This document shows positions 1 through 8,547 of a DNA stretch of 64,000 nt, in pieces (the first letter of the stretch is position 1; each line of letters begins with the position of its first letter). The stretch comes from Janthinobacterium tructae (GTDB taxonomy: Bacteria > Pseudomonadota > Gammaproteobacteria > Burkholderiales > Burkholderiaceae_D): assembly GCF_006517255.1 (NCBI RefSeq), contig NZ_CP041185.1, forward strand, positions 1,240,001 through 1,304,000, given 5' to 3'. A model generated the notes under the pieces. That model was not told the DNA's origin. It made no database searches and was given only the letters and a program-made list of their open reading frames with translations. The translations under genes were made by a program, and so were the position numbers.

Positions 1-696
1 AATGGCAAGCCTATCCCATCGTCGCGCGTTGATGCAGTCGTCAAGCAAGTCGTCGCCCAAGGCCAGCAACCGGATTCGCCGCAGTTGCGCGAAATGATCA
101 AGAAGGACTTGATCGGCCGTGAAGTGCTGATGCAAGAAGCGGAAAACAAAGGTTTCGGTAAAGATGCAGCCGTCAAGCAGCAAATCGAGAACGCACGTCA
201 GGCCATCGTCATCAACGCCCTGGTCGGCGACTACCTGAAAAAGAACCCCGTCAACGACGCTGAAATCAAGGCCGAATACGACAAGTTCGTAGCCCAGACG
301 GGCGACAAGGAATACCATGTGCGCCACATCCTGGTGGCCACCGAAGCCGAAGCGAAAGACATCATCGCCAAGCTGAAAGCCGGCGCCAAGTTCGAAGACC
401 TGGCCAAGCAATCGAAAGATACCGGTTCGGCCGACAATGGCGGCGACCTGGACTGGGCGGCCCCATCGTCGTTCCCGAAAGTGTTCTCCGACGCCTTCGT
501 GAAACTGCAAAAAGGCCAGGTCACCGACACCGCGGTACAAACGCCTAACGGTTTCCACGTGATCAAGCTGGACGACACCCGCGCGGCCAAGCTGCCGACC
601 CTGGAAGAAGTCAAGCCACAGATCGCCGAAGCGCTGCAGCAAAAGAAACTGCAAGCGTATCAGGAAGAAATGATCAAAAAAGCAAAAGTTCAGTAA
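1..696 (+). CDS. Parvulin-type peptidylprolyl isomerase, first tandem copy (5' end cut by window)
   Basis: The reading frame is open from base 1, so this is the C-terminal 231 residues of a gene starting upstream. It is a periplasmic PpiC/SurA-like parvulin that would isomerise prolyl bonds during folding of exported proteins. A helical N-terminal segment leads to the parvulin core, opened by a VRHILVATEAEA motif and closed by GFHVIKLDD, with the two conserved His. The protein ends with a Lys-rich helix. It is roughly three-quarters identical by eye to the next gene, so the two are a recent tandem duplication. The signal peptide presumably lies before the window. Confidence 0.85.
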   Translation, partial: NGKPIPSSRVDAVVKQVVAQGQQPDSPQLREMIKKDLIGREVLMQEAENKGFGKDAAVKQQIENARQAIVINALVGDYLKKNPVNDAEIKAEYDKFVAQTGDKEYHVRHILVATEAEAKDIIAKLKAGAKFEDLAKQSKDTGSADNGGDLDWAAPSSFPKVFSDAFVKLQKGQVTDTAVQTPNGFHVIKLDDTRAAKLPTLEEVKPQIAEALQQKKLQAYQEEMIKKAKVQ

Positions 697-708
697 GAAC
701 TGACCTCC

Positions 709-730
709 CCGGCGCCCTTTTCGGCGCCGG
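709..730 (+). terminator. GC-rich hairpin after first parvulin gene
   Basis: An 8 bp perfect stem (CCGGCGCC at 709-716 with GGCGCCGG at 723-730) and 6 nt loop lies 12 bases after the stop codon. It has no clear T tract behind it, so termination may be partial. Confidence 0.4.
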
Positions 731-767
731 TCGTGTATTCTGCGCCTGAATGCGCACTGCGCGACAG

Positions 768-798
768 TTGCGATCTTTTGTACCGGTTTTTGTATACT
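768..798 (+). promoter_or_regulatory. Possible sigma-70 promoter for second parvulin gene
   Basis: TTGCGA at 768-773 and TATACT at 793-798 lie upstream of the second parvulin gene. The spacer is 19 bp, longer than ideal. The -10 box is close to consensus and sits 14 bases before the start codon at 813, implying a very short leader. A ribosome site (AGGA at 803-806) follows. Confidence 0.4.
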
Positions 799-812
799 TA
801 TTAGGAATAAAC

Positions 813-1589
813 ATGATTTTGAAGCCAGCCCGCCTGATCTTAGCCCTGGTCGCCGTCGTCGCGATCCCTGCCTTCGCGCAAAACGTCGCCACCGTAAATG
901 GCAAGGCCATCCCATCGTCGCGCGTTGACCAGGTCGTCAAGCAAGTCGTCGCCCAAGGCAAGCAAGCCGATTCGCCACAATTGCGCGAAGCCATCAAGAA
1001 AGACCTGATCGGCCGTGAAGTGCTGATCCAGGAAGCCGACAAGCAAGGCTACGGCACGCGTGCGGAAGTCAAGTCGCAGATCGACAATGCCCGTCAAAGC
1101 ATCATCATCAATGCCCTGCTGGCCGACTACGTCAAGAAGAACCCTGTCAAGGACGCTGAAATCAAGGCCGAGTACGACAAGTTCAAGGCACAAGCGGGCG
1201 ACAAGGAATACCATGCACGCCACATCCTGGTGGCCACCGAAGCGGAAGCGAAAGACATCATCGCCAAGCTGAAAGGCGGCGCCAAGTTCGAAGAACTGGC
1301 GAAAGTATCGAAAGACGGTTCCGCAGCCAATGGCGGCGACCTGGACTGGGCTAGCCCAGCTTCGTACGTGAAGCCATTCTCCGACGCCATGGTGGCCCTG
1401 AAACCAGGCCAGGTCACGCAAACGCCCGTGCAATCGCAATTCGGCTTCCACGTGATCAAGCTGGAAGAAACCCGTCCGACGAAGCTGCCGGCACTGGAAG
1501 AAGTCAAGGGTCAAGTGGCCGAGTCGCTGCAACAGAAGAAACTCGCGGCCTACCGCGATGAACTGATGAAGAAGGCAAAAATCCAATAA
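813..1589 (+). CDS. Parvulin-type peptidylprolyl isomerase, second tandem copy
   Basis: This 258-residue periplasmic PpiC/SurA-like folding catalyst begins with a signal peptide (about residues 1-22, cleaved after AFA). A helical region (about 30-125) precedes the parvulin domain (about 132-218), which carries the conserved ARHILVATEAEA (His137) and GFHVIKLEE (His213) motifs. The ATG at 813 was chosen because AGGA precedes it and it gives a clean signal peptide; an upstream in-frame ATG at 750 does not. It is a close paralogue of the preceding gene, with most differences in the N-terminal helical part. Its substrates are unknown. Confidence 0.88.
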   Translation: MILKPARLILALVAVVAIPAFAQNVATVNGKAIPSSRVDQVVKQVVAQGKQADSPQLREAIKKDLIGREVLIQEADKQGYGTRAEVKSQIDNARQSIIINALLADYVKKNPVKDAEIKAEYDKFKAQAGDKEYHARHILVATEAEAKDIIAKLKGGAKFEELAKVSKDGSAANGGDLDWASPASYVKPFSDAMVALKPGQVTQTPVQSQFGFHVIKLEETRPTKLPALEEVKGQVAESLQQKKLAAYRDELMKKAKIQ

Positions 1590-1604
1590 GATTGGATGAA
1601 GATG

Positions 1605-1632
1605 AAAAGGCGCTCCACGGAGCGCTTTTTTT
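1605..1632 (+). terminator. Intrinsic terminator after parvulin gene
   Basis: A GCGCTC stem at 1610-1615 pairs with GAGCGC at 1620-1625 around a 4 nt loop and is followed by seven T residues (1626-1632). This is a textbook rho-independent terminator 15 bases after the stop codon. Confidence 0.85.
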
Positions 1633-1647
1633 ACGCTTGGAGATGCG

Positions 1648-2328
1648 ATGAATCTACATGAAGAATTAAAAATCGCGCTGGAAGCGGTTGCCGAACCGGG
1701 CCGTGCGGCGCCCATGCAGGCGTATATGCGCGACCAGTTCGTGTTCCTGGGCGTGGCGGCACCGCAGCGGCGGCTGGCCGCCAGGGACTTGCTGGCGGGT
1801 TTGAAAGGCATCGATGCCGATGTGCTGCTGGAACATGCGCAACTGCTGTGGCAGCAGCCGCAGCGCGAATACCAGCACGTGGCGCTCGACATGCTGGCCC
1901 TGCACCGGCGCCAGCTGGGCGTCGAACACCTCCCCGCCCTGCTCGGCCTGGCGCGCCAGCGCGCCTGGTGGGACAGCGTCGACGGCATGGCGGGCATCGT
2001 GGGCGACGTGCTGCAGGCGGAACTGCGGCGCGGCGGCGACGGCCATGCGCACATGGACGCAGCCTTGCAGCACGAAGATTTCTGGCTGCGCCGCATCGCC
2101 ATGCTGCACCAGCTGGGCTGGCGCGCCGACACGGATGCCGGCTGGCTGTTCGACGCGGCCCTGGCACTAGCCCATGAAGAGGAGTTTTTCATCCGCAAGG
2201 CCATCGGCTGGGCCTTGCGCGATTACGCGCGCCACGCGCCGGCAGAGGTGCTAGCTTTTGCTACGGAGCACCGCCTGCAACTATCGCCGCTCAGCTACCG
2301 CGAAGCGCTGAAGCACCAGCTACCTTGA
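1648..2328 (+). CDS. DNA alkylation repair protein, AlkD-like
   Basis: This 226-residue all-helical protein of the AlkD family (HEAT-like repeats) would excise positively charged alkylated bases such as 3-methyladenine and 7-methylguanine. The AlkD active-site segment is visible as WWDSVD (Trp108, Asp109, Asp112). A second conserved segment, FWLRRIAMLHQLGW, supplies the Arg that matches Arg148 of Bacillus cereus AlkD. The length is typical. GGAG at 1639-1642 precedes the ATG. The 3' end overlaps the convergent TetR gene by 38 bp. Confidence 0.85.
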   Translation: MNLHEELKIALEAVAEPGRAAPMQAYMRDQFVFLGVAAPQRRLAARDLLAGLKGIDADVLLEHAQLLWQQPQREYQHVALDMLALHRRQLGVEHLPALLGLARQRAWWDSVDGMAGIVGDVLQAELRRGGDGHAHMDAALQHEDFWLRRIAMLHQLGWRADTDAGWLFDAALALAHEEEFFIRKAIGWALRDYARHAPAEVLAFATEHRLQLSPLSYREALKHQLP

Positions 2329-2965
2329 CGGCCTGGCCACCCAGCAATCGCAGCGCCGCGTCAATGCGGGAAGTGGCATCCCAGGCGGGCACAGGCGCCA
2401 GCAAGCCCAGCGCCATCTGCCGCAGCGGCTCGGCAATCACCATGGCCAGCAGCAAGCCGGCCAGTTCCTGCCCATCGTGCAGCACCAGATGACCGCGCGC
2501 GGCCTGGCGAGCCAGCCACTCTGCCAGCAAGGCCGTGCCCCGCTCGATGCCGTTGCGCTGATACACGGCAAGTAACTGCGCGCGCGCGGGAAACTCCGTG
2601 CACAGCAGGCGGAACAGGCCGACGGCGTCCGCCGTCAGCACGCGCGCCGCCATCGTCTGCAAGATCTCCTTCAATAAGGGCAGCACTTCGCCGGGCGCGG
2701 CCGCATCGTGCGCCATCGCCGGCAAAAATGCATCCGTCCAGCCGCGTACCACCAGAGCGACCAGTTCCTCGCGGTTGGCCGCATATTGATACAGCGACTT
2801 CTTTGCCATGCCCGCGTGGCGCGCCACCGCTTCCATGGTCGTGGCCGCATAGCCTTCGTGCAGCAGCAGCCAGGTGGCCGCCTGCACGGCCGCCTCGCGC
2901 GCTTCCTCGGGCGGACGCGCCGGACGGCCCCGTCCACGCACAGCCTTGCTCTCTTCTTCCTGCAT
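2291..2965 (-). CDS. TetR family transcriptional repressor, neighbour of DAPG hydrolase gene
   Basis: This 224-residue TetR/AcrR-type repressor has its helix-turn-helix at about residues 30-75 (TTMEAVARHAGMAKKSLYQY), followed by a variable helical ligand domain. The start has GGAG five bases upstream. It is transcribed divergently from the DAPG-hydrolase-family gene, with a 107 bp gap containing an inverted repeat. By analogy with PhlH, the TetR repressor of phlG in Pseudomonas, it probably represses its neighbour and itself and is released by a phenolic ligand; that is inference from position. The 3' end overlaps the AlkD gene tail to tail. Confidence 0.8.
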   Translation of the reverse strand: MQEEESKAVRGRGRPARPPEEAREAAVQAATWLLLHEGYAATTMEAVARHAGMAKKSLYQYAANREELVALVVRGWTDAFLPAMAHDAAAPGEVLPLLKEILQTMAARVLTADAVGLFRLLCTEFPARAQLLAVYQRNGIERGTALLAEWLARQAARGHLVLHDGQELAGLLLAMVIAEPLRQMALGLLAPVPAWDATSRIDAALRLLGGQAVKVAGASALRGS

Positions 2966-3015
2966 GCCGGCTCCAGTCTTGATCGATGGGCAATTCTACA
3001 CTGAAACATATTTAG

Positions 3016-3032
3016 GAAACGCTATCCGTTTC
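3016..3032. promoter_or_regulatory. Candidate TetR operator between divergent genes
   Basis: GAAACG at 3016-3021 and CGTTTC at 3027-3032 form a perfect 6 bp inverted repeat with a 5 bp centre. It sits just upstream of a TATAAT box (3040-3045) that would serve the plus-strand hydrolase gene, so a bound repressor would occlude the promoter. Confidence 0.5.
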
Positions 3033-3072
3033 TTTAATATATAATTGTCTCACCCCAACAAAGGAGAACGAC

Positions 3073-3771
3073 ATGACGAAGCCTATTGAATTCCCATGGA
3101 GCATCACCAACACGGGCGACTTGCTCGACCCGTTTCCCCTGCACCTGGAAACGGGTATCACGCGCCTGGAAGACGGTTGCCTGCTGGTGGCGGCGCGCAC
3201 GGAGCTGCACGGCTGCAGCGGGCGCATGCTGGACTGGTGGTTTACGTTTTTCGAGACGACGCAGCACATCAAGTGGTGGCATCCGCACGATCACGTGGCC
3301 CATCACGGCTGGAACAGCGCGTGGAAAAAGGGAGAGAGTTATTACGGCGCCTCGATCGAGGCGGTGGAATCCTTGGGCGACATTGCGCCCGTAAAAGCCA
3401 AGCTGAAGTTCCATGATCCGAAGGAGGTCTTTGACCCGGCGCAACTGCAACTGGCCAAGGACAGCGGCGCCCTGTCGGCCGCCATCTGCGCGCGCATCGG
3501 CTTTGGCGACCACGTGGTGCTCGATCCGCACGGTGACCCGCTCGACGGCGAAATGCTGCACCTGACACGCGACACGCCCACGGGCTGCGTACTGCGCAGC
3601 CGCTTCTTGCTGGGCCGCAACAGTCTCGATCCCGTGCGCGAGGTGCCCGACGTGCTGGGCCTCAATTTGCTGCGCCATTGCTACAGCGAATTTACCTATC
3701 TGTCGCGTTTCCTGCCGTCCTTGTACTACGGCGAGCACGCCAACGGCGAAAAGGCGCCGCTGCCCTGGTAA
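3073..3771 (+). CDS. DAPG hydrolase (PhlG-like) family protein
   Basis: This 232-residue protein resembles the PhlG family of zinc C-C hydrolases, which split 2,4-diacetylphloroglucinol into monoacetylphloroglucinol and acetate. The visible signature is a His-rich segment (IKWWHPHDHVAHHGW, residues 66-80) and a C-terminal HCYSE motif (His202, Glu206), the H-x3-E arrangement used for metal binding in PhlG. AAGGAG precedes the ATG. It has no signal peptide, so it is cytoplasmic. No phloroglucinol biosynthesis genes are nearby, which suggests detoxification rather than self-turnover. The true substrate could be another acylphloroglucinol. Confidence 0.75.
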   Translation: MTKPIEFPWSITNTGDLLDPFPLHLETGITRLEDGCLLVAARTELHGCSGRMLDWWFTFFETTQHIKWWHPHDHVAHHGWNSAWKKGESYYGASIEAVESLGDIAPVKAKLKFHDPKEVFDPAQLQLAKDSGALSAAICARIGFGDHVVLDPHGDPLDGEMLHLTRDTPTGCVLRSRFLLGRNSLDPVREVPDVLGLNLLRHCYSEFTYLSRFLPSLYYGEHANGEKAPLPW

Positions 3772-3777
3772 GCAGCC

Positions 3778-4671
3778 TTACAGCCGCTTGTGCATGCGCG
3801 CCAGCGGCAGTTTGATGTCATCGGGCAAGTCCAGGTGAAAATCTTCCGTGACGGCAAAACCGCTGGCCCGGTACAACGGCACGCCGGGCAAGGTGGCGGC
3901 CAGTTCCAGTGCAGTAAAACCGGCGGCCAGCGCCTGGCGTTCGCAATGGCGCATCAACATGCTGCCCAGGCCCTGGCGCGCGGCGCTTGGCTCGACAAAA
4001 AAGGCGCGGATGCGGCCAGGCTGGCTGGCCGGGTCGAGCAGCGGGTCCGGCCCGCTCTTCGCACGGTCGGCGCCATACAGGGTGGCGCGCCGGCTCCAGC
4101 CGCCGCAGGCCAGCATGGCGCCGTCGCGCTCGATGACGAAATACGTCTGGTCAGCCACCAGTTGCGTATCGACGCCGAACACGTGGCGCGTCACGGCCTC
4201 GGCCTGTTCCTGCGTATAAAACCCCGCGCTCAATGCCACGCCGGAACGGGCGATCAGTGCATTCATGGCGGGCACATCGGCCGGCAGCGCCACGCGCAGG
4301 CGCGTCAAGGCGCCAAAGCTGAACCAGGCACGCGCGATGCGCCCCTGTTCCACCTCATATGTTGCCACCAGCTCCTGCGCGGAAACACCGTCCGGCGTGT
4401 CGCCATGCACGATCTCGTGGTCGATCACCAGCTTGCCGCAAGCGATGCGGTTGAGCAACTGCGCCTGTGGCCGGCTGGCGGCGAAACGCGCCGTGAAACG
4501 GGGGCCGATCTGCGCACTGCCCGTGGCCAGCAAGGTATCCGGGTGCTGGAATTGCTGCGCATCATCGGCATAGATGGCCAGCAAGGCGGGCACGTCGTGG
4601 GCGTTGTAGGCGTCCAGTTGTGCCTGGACCACCGCCGTGGGCGAAATGCGTGTATCGTTGGCAAGCGCCAT
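3778..4671 (-). CDS. SnoaL-like domain fused to GNAT N-acetyltransferase
   Basis: This 297-residue protein has two domains. Residues about 8-120 look like a SnoaL/ketosteroid-isomerase-like cone fold (VQAQLDAYNAHDVPALLAIY, then QELVATYEVEQGRIARAWF). Residues about 125-297 are a GNAT domain with the acetyl-CoA loop RQGLGS inside FFVEPSAARQGLGS and a closing GFAVTEDFHLDLP strand. The ATG at 4671 has AGG nine bases upstream and was preferred to an upstream TTG at 4707. The acceptor substrate is unknown. The fusion may let the isomerase-like pocket bind a small molecule for acetylation, but this is speculative. Confidence 0.75.
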   Translation of the reverse strand: MALANDTRISPTAVVQAQLDAYNAHDVPALLAIYADDAQQFQHPDTLLATGSAQIGPRFTARFAASRPQAQLLNRIACGKLVIDHEIVHGDTPDGVSAQELVATYEVEQGRIARAWFSFGALTRLRVALPADVPAMNALIARSGVALSAGFYTQEQAEAVTRHVFGVDTQLVADQTYFVIERDGAMLACGGWSRRATLYGADRAKSGPDPLLDPASQPGRIRAFFVEPSAARQGLGSMLMRHCERQALAAGFTALELAATLPGVPLYRASGFAVTEDFHLDLPDDIKLPLARMHKRL

Positions 4672-4817
4672 GCGTGCACCTGTTGTGATGTGGTTGGAAA
4701 GTTGCAAAGCGTAACATTGTCGCCCCTGTCGCGGCGCGGTTTACTGCGATAATAACAAGATTCGCCTCAAGCAGCATGTTGAGACGTCACCAATCAATCG
4801 CAGCAGGAGTAAAGATC

Positions 4818-5711
4818 ATGAAATGGGAAGGCAATCGCGAAAGCGACAATGTGGAAGACCACCGTGGCGAAGGAGGCAGTGGTGGTAGCGGTGGCGGCGG
4901 TTTCGGTTTTGGCGGGCGCTCGATCGGCATCGGCACCATCGTCATCGCCCTCGTCGGCTCGTATGTGCTGGGCGTCAATCCCCTGACCTTGCTGAATCTG
5001 CTCAGCGGCGGTGGCGGCCAGGTCAGCACCCAGCAAAGCCAGTCGCCGGCGCGCCAGCCGCCCGAATCGGACGACATGGCCCGCTTCGTGAAAACCGTGC
5101 TGGCCGATACGGAAGACACGTGGGGCGCCCTGTTCAAGGCCGAAGGGGGCACCTATGTGCAACCCAAGCTGGCGCTGTTTTCGGGCAGCATCCCCACAGC
5201 CTGCGGCACGGGCCAGAGCGCCAGCGGCCCCTTCTATTGCCCCGGTGACCAGAAAGTCTACCTGGACCTCGATTTCTTCAAGCTGATGCAGCAGCGCTTC
5301 AAGGTCTCGGGCGAATTTGCCGAAGCCTATGTGATCGCACATGAAGTGGGCCACCACGTGCAAAACCTGCTGGGCTTGTCCGAGAAGGTCGACAAGGCGC
5401 GCCGCACGCAATCGGAGCGCCAGGCCAACGCCATGTCCGTGCGCCTGGAATTGCAGGCCGACTGCTTTGCCGGCGTATGGGCATTCCACGCGAACCAGGA
5501 TCGCAAGATCCTGGAACAGGGCGATGTGGAAGCGGCACTGAAAGCGGCCACGGCCATCGGTGACGATGCGCTGCAGCGCCAGTCGCAAGGCCATGTCGTG
5601 CCCGACTCATTTACGCACGGCACCTCGGAACAGCGCGTGCGCTGGTTCAGCAAGGGCATCGAGAGCGGCCAGATTTCACAGTGCAATACGTTTGAGGCAC
5701 GCCAGCTGTAA
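4818..5711 (+). CDS. ypfJ: Neutral zinc metallopeptidase, YpfJ/KPN_02809 family
   Basis: This 297-residue membrane-anchored protein starts with the family signature MKWEGNRESDNVEDHR. A Gly-rich stretch (17-33) and one transmembrane segment (about 36-53) follow, and the peptidase domain faces the periplasm. The HEVGHH motif at 175-180 supplies the zinc ligands and catalytic Glu. ELQADCFAGVWA at 211-222 carries the family's conserved acidic residue. AGGAG lies nine bases before the ATG; an upstream in-frame start at 4776 lacks the family N-terminus. The physiological substrate is not known. Four Cys (129-141 and later) may form periplasmic disulfides. Confidence 0.85.
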   Translation: MKWEGNRESDNVEDHRGEGGSGGSGGGGFGFGGRSIGIGTIVIALVGSYVLGVNPLTLLNLLSGGGGQVSTQQSQSPARQPPESDDMARFVKTVLADTEDTWGALFKAEGGTYVQPKLALFSGSIPTACGTGQSASGPFYCPGDQKVYLDLDFFKLMQQRFKVSGEFAEAYVIAHEVGHHVQNLLGLSEKVDKARRTQSERQANAMSVRLELQADCFAGVWAFHANQDRKILEQGDVEAALKAATAIGDDALQRQSQGHVVPDSFTHGTSEQRVRWFSKGIESGQISQCNTFEARQL

Positions 5712-5725
5712 TGCAGGCAAAGCCA

Positions 5726-5795
5726 GCATGCCGCCTGGTCGGGCGGCATGCGCTCAGGGCACGCCGCCTGGTCGGGCGGCATGCGCTCAGGGCAC
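5726..5795. repeat. Tandem 33 bp repeat forming two hairpins
   Basis: A 33 bp unit (5730-5762) is repeated exactly at 5763-5795. Each copy carries GCCGCC and GGCGGC arms around TGGTCG. The first copy extends to a perfect 10 bp stem (5726-5735 with 5742-5751). The second copy covers the stop codon of the minus-strand solute-binding gene. It probably acts as a bidirectional transcription barrier between convergent genes. Confidence 0.7.
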
Positions 5796-6551
5796 GCCGA
5801 CGTCGTAGCGCTTGCCCAGCCGCTTCAGTTCGCCTGTCTCGATCAGGTTAGTCAATTCCTGGTCGAACTGCAGGCGCAGCTTGTCGAAAGTCGGCGAGCG
5901 GGGGAAGGCGAAATAGCCATTCTGTACTTCGATGACCTTGGGCAAAGGTTTCACCTGGCGAGCATAGCCCAGGCGGGCGATCACGGGATCGGTATTGCGG
6001 CGGTTGCTGACGAACACGTCGACGTGATTGTGCACCAGCATCTTCAAGCCATTTTCCACATTGTTGGCCACGCTGACCTGCAAGCCGGGCCGCACGCGCT
6101 CCCAGTCCGCGCCATACGCCCAGCCATTGAGCAGCACCACTCTGCGGTTCTTCAGCACGCTATAGTCGCCATCCCAGCCGAAACTGGCGTCCTGGCGCGT
6201 ATAAAAGACCATCTGGTCCTGGTAAAACGGCTTGTCGGAAAACGCCATGCTGGCGATGCGCTCGGGCGTCTTGTAGGGGCCGATCAGGATATCGGCCTGG
6301 CCCTGCACCAGCATGGCTTGCGCGCGCGCCCACGGCACCATGCGAAAACGCACGGTGTTACCCGTGCGCGCCGCCATCAGGCGCAGCAGTTCCGCGCCCA
6401 GGCCGCCATACTCGCCGCTGTTCTGGTACTCGAACACGCGCTCGAACTGCGCGCCCACGGCCAGCAGTTCCCGGGCTGGCGCCTGCGATGGCACAAGCAA
6501 CACCGGCCACAGCAGCGCCAGGGCCAGCAGGCGCCGCCCGCTTTTTCGCAT
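5787..6551 (-). CDS. Periplasmic solute-binding protein, SBP_bac_3 family
   Basis: This 254-residue exported protein has a signal peptide (about 1-26, ending SQAPA-RE) and the bilobed fold of family 3 solute-binding proteins. GGLGAELLRLMAARTG, QGQADILIGPYKTPER and FVSNRRNTDP are recognisable. The ATG overlaps the nadC stop codon by one base (TGATG), so it is translationally coupled to nadA-nadC. No permease or ATPase follows, so it may be an orphan sensor-type binding protein. The genetic link to NAD synthesis suggests a ligand related to aspartate, quinolinate or a pyridine, but this is only inference. Confidence 0.75.
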   Translation of the reverse strand: MRKSGRRLLALALLWPVLLVPSQAPARELLAVGAQFERVFEYQNSGEYGGLGAELLRLMAARTGNTVRFRMVPWARAQAMLVQGQADILIGPYKTPERIASMAFSDKPFYQDQMVFYTRQDASFGWDGDYSVLKNRRVVLLNGWAYGADWERVRPGLQVSVANNVENGLKMLVHNHVDVFVSNRRNTDPVIARLGYARQVKPLPKVIEVQNGYFAFPRSPTFDKLRLQFDQELTNLIETGELKRLGKRYDVGVP

Positions 6552-7417
6552 CAGCCGACGATGCGCAAGGAGTAATCGGTGGCCCGCACGTCCTTGGTCA
6601 GGCTGCCGATCGAGATGCGGTCCACGCCCGTTTCGGCAATCGCCCGCACGGTATCGGCATGGATGCCACCCGACGCTTCCAGCAAGGCACGGCCGTTGGT
6701 GAGGGCCACGGCGTCGCGCAGCATGTCGTTGCTGAAGTTATCCAGCAGCACGGAGACGGCGCCCGCATCGAGCGCTTCGCGCAATTGTGCCAGGGTTTCC
6801 ACCTCGATCTGCACGGGCACGCCCGCGTCGAGGTTACGCGCGTTTTCCAGGGCCTGGCTGACGCCGCCCGCCGCCGCGATATGGTTTTCCTTGATCAGGA
6901 TGCCATCGTACAGGGCCAGGCGCTGGTTCTTGCCGCCGCCGACGCGTACCGCATACTTTTGCGCCAGGCGCAGGCCCGGCAAGGTCTTGCGCGTGTCCAG
7001 GATGGAAGCCCTGGTGCCGGCGATCACATCGACATACTGGCGCGTGGCGGTGGCGACCGCAGACAGCAGCTGCAGGAAATTGAGGGCGCTGCGCTCAGCC
7101 GTCAGCAAGGCGCGCGCGGGCGCCTGAATCGTGCAGACAACGCTGTCGGCCGTCATCATGTCGCCTTCGGCGTAATGCCAAACGATATCGATGCTGCGGT
7201 CCAGGCTTTTCATGATGCCTTCGAACCACGGCGCGCCGCACAGCACGGCCGCTTCGCGCACGATGACGCGGGCCGTGACGATGTGGTCGGGCGGCACCAG
7301 TTCGCCCGTCAGGTCGCACTGGCCCACGTCTTCCAGCAAGGCGGCCAGCAGATTGCCTTCGAACGCGCGCGCCAGGGCCGGATCGAAAGGAGCGAAAGAA
7401 TTAACGAGGGTACTCAT
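6551..7417 (-). CDS. nadC: Nicotinate-nucleotide pyrophosphorylase (quinolinate phosphoribosyltransferase)
   Basis: This 288-residue enzyme converts quinolinate and PRPP to nicotinate mononucleotide, CO2 and PPi, the third step of de novo NAD synthesis in the cytoplasm. All family motifs are present in order: [19 protein letters not shown] (substrate phosphate and carboxylate binding), KENHI, the acidic QIEVE, LLDN and EASGGI. The start codon overlaps the nadA stop by four bases (ATGA), so the two are coupled. Length is typical. nadB is not in the window. Confidence 0.95.
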   Translation of the reverse strand: MSTLVNSFAPFDPALARAFEGNLLAALLEDVGQCDLTGELVPPDHIVTARVIVREAAVLCGAPWFEGIMKSLDRSIDIVWHYAEGDMMTADSVVCTIQAPARALLTAERSALNFLQLLSAVATATRQYVDVIAGTRASILDTRKTLPGLRLAQKYAVRVGGGKNQRLALYDGILIKENHIAAAGGVSQALENARNLDAGVPVQIEVETLAQLREALDAGAVSVLLDNFSNDMLRDAVALTNGRALLEASGGIHADTVRAIAETGVDRISIGSLTKDVRATDYSLRIVG

Positions 7418-8547
7418 GCTGGACCGATTCCTTGGAACAATGTGGTTTCTTTTGCCAGGTCCGCACCCGGCTTGAGGCCCGCCTTCTTGGCGGCGGCGAA
7501 GTCGAGCATGCGATTGATCGAGCGCACGGCCAGCTGGCCGACGGCGGGATCGACGTGGATTTCATTGTGCATGTTTTCCAGCGTTTGCGCCAGGTTCAGC
7601 AAGCCGTTCATGGCCATCCACGGACAGTGCGCGCAGCTTTTGCAGGTGGCGCTGTTGCCGGCCGTGGGCGCTTCGATGAAGCGCTTGCCCGGCGCGGCCG
7701 CGCGCATCTTGTGCAGGATGCCATTGTCGGTGGCGACAATAAACGTGTCCGTATCCATGGTTTGCGCGGCCGCAATCATTTGCGACGTCGAGCCCACCAT
7801 GTCGGCCAGCGCCACCACGTTGGCGGGCGATTCCGGATGCACGAGGACCTTGGCTTGCGGATACTCTTCCTTGAGCAAATCGAGTTCGATGCCCTTGAAT
7901 TCGTCGTGCACCAGGCAGCTACCCTGCCACAGCAGCATATCGGCGCCCGTTTCCTTCTGGATATACGAACCCAGGTGTTTATCGGGTGCCCAGAGGATTT
8001 TCTTGCCCTGCGCATGCAGGTGGGCGACGATGTCGAGGCCGATCGACGACGTCACCATCCAGTCGGCGCGCGCCTTGACGGCCGCGCTGGTGTTGGCGTA
8101 GACGACGACCGTGCGGTCCGGATGGGCATCGCAGAAGGCCGTGAATTCGTCCACCGGGCAACCGAGGTCGAGCGAACAGGTCGCGTCGAGGTCAGGCATT
8201 AATACGGTTTTCTCGGGGCTGAGGATCTTGGCCGTTTCGCCCATGAAGCGCACGCCGGCCACGACCAGGGTCTTGGCCGGATGGTCGCGCCCGAAGCGGG
8301 CCATCTCCAGGGAATCGGAGACGCAGCCGCCCGTGGCCTCGGCCAGGTCTTGCAGGTCAGCATCAACGTAATAGTGGGCAACGAGCACGGCTTCGCGCTC
8401 GATCAGCAGGCGCTTGATGCGCGTGATCAGTTCGGCTTTTTCAGCCGGGGAAGGCGTCGCTGGCGTGCGTGCCCATGCGTGGGCAGTGCAGCTGGCTCCG
8501 TCTTGTGGATGTTCATACTCGACGGATTTGATGGCTAAAGTTTGCAT
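7414..8547 (-). CDS. nadA: Quinolinate synthase NadA
   Basis: This 377-residue [4Fe-4S] enzyme condenses iminoaspartate with dihydroxyacetone phosphate to quinolinate. The cluster cysteines are visible in [17 protein letters not shown] and the C-terminal CKSCAHC segment. [14 protein letters not shown] is the N-terminal family signature. The ATG at 8547 ([13 protein letters not shown]) was chosen because the frame further upstream is low-complexity and unlike NadA. No strong ribosome site precedes it. It is the first gene of the nadA-nadC-solute-binding operon, and the REP-like palindromes lie upstream. Confidence 0.93.
   Translation of the reverse strand: MQTLAIKSVEYEHPQDGASCTAHAWARTPATPSPAEKAELITRIKRLLIEREAVLVAHYYVDADLQDLAEATGGCVSDSLEMARFGRDHPAKTLVVAGVRFMGETAKILSPEKTVLMPDLDATCSLDLGCPVDEFTAFCDAHPDRTVVVYANTSAAVKARADWMVTSSIGLDIVAHLHAQGKKILWAPDKHLGSYIQKETGADMLLWQGSCLVHDEFKGIELDLLKEEYPQAKVLVHPESPANVVALADMVGSTSQMIAAAQTMDTDTFIVATDNGILHKMRAAAPGKRFIEAPTAGNSATCKSCAHCPWMAMNGLLNLAQTLENMHNEIHVDPAVGQLAVRSINRMLDFAAAKKAGLKPGADLAKETTLFQGIGPA

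Noticed and set aside
840..2204. Long minus-strand open frame (454 codons) across the parvulin and AlkD genes
   Set aside because: It is the antisense shadow of two clear plus-strand genes, and its protein is Ser/Cys/Arg-rich without any domain.
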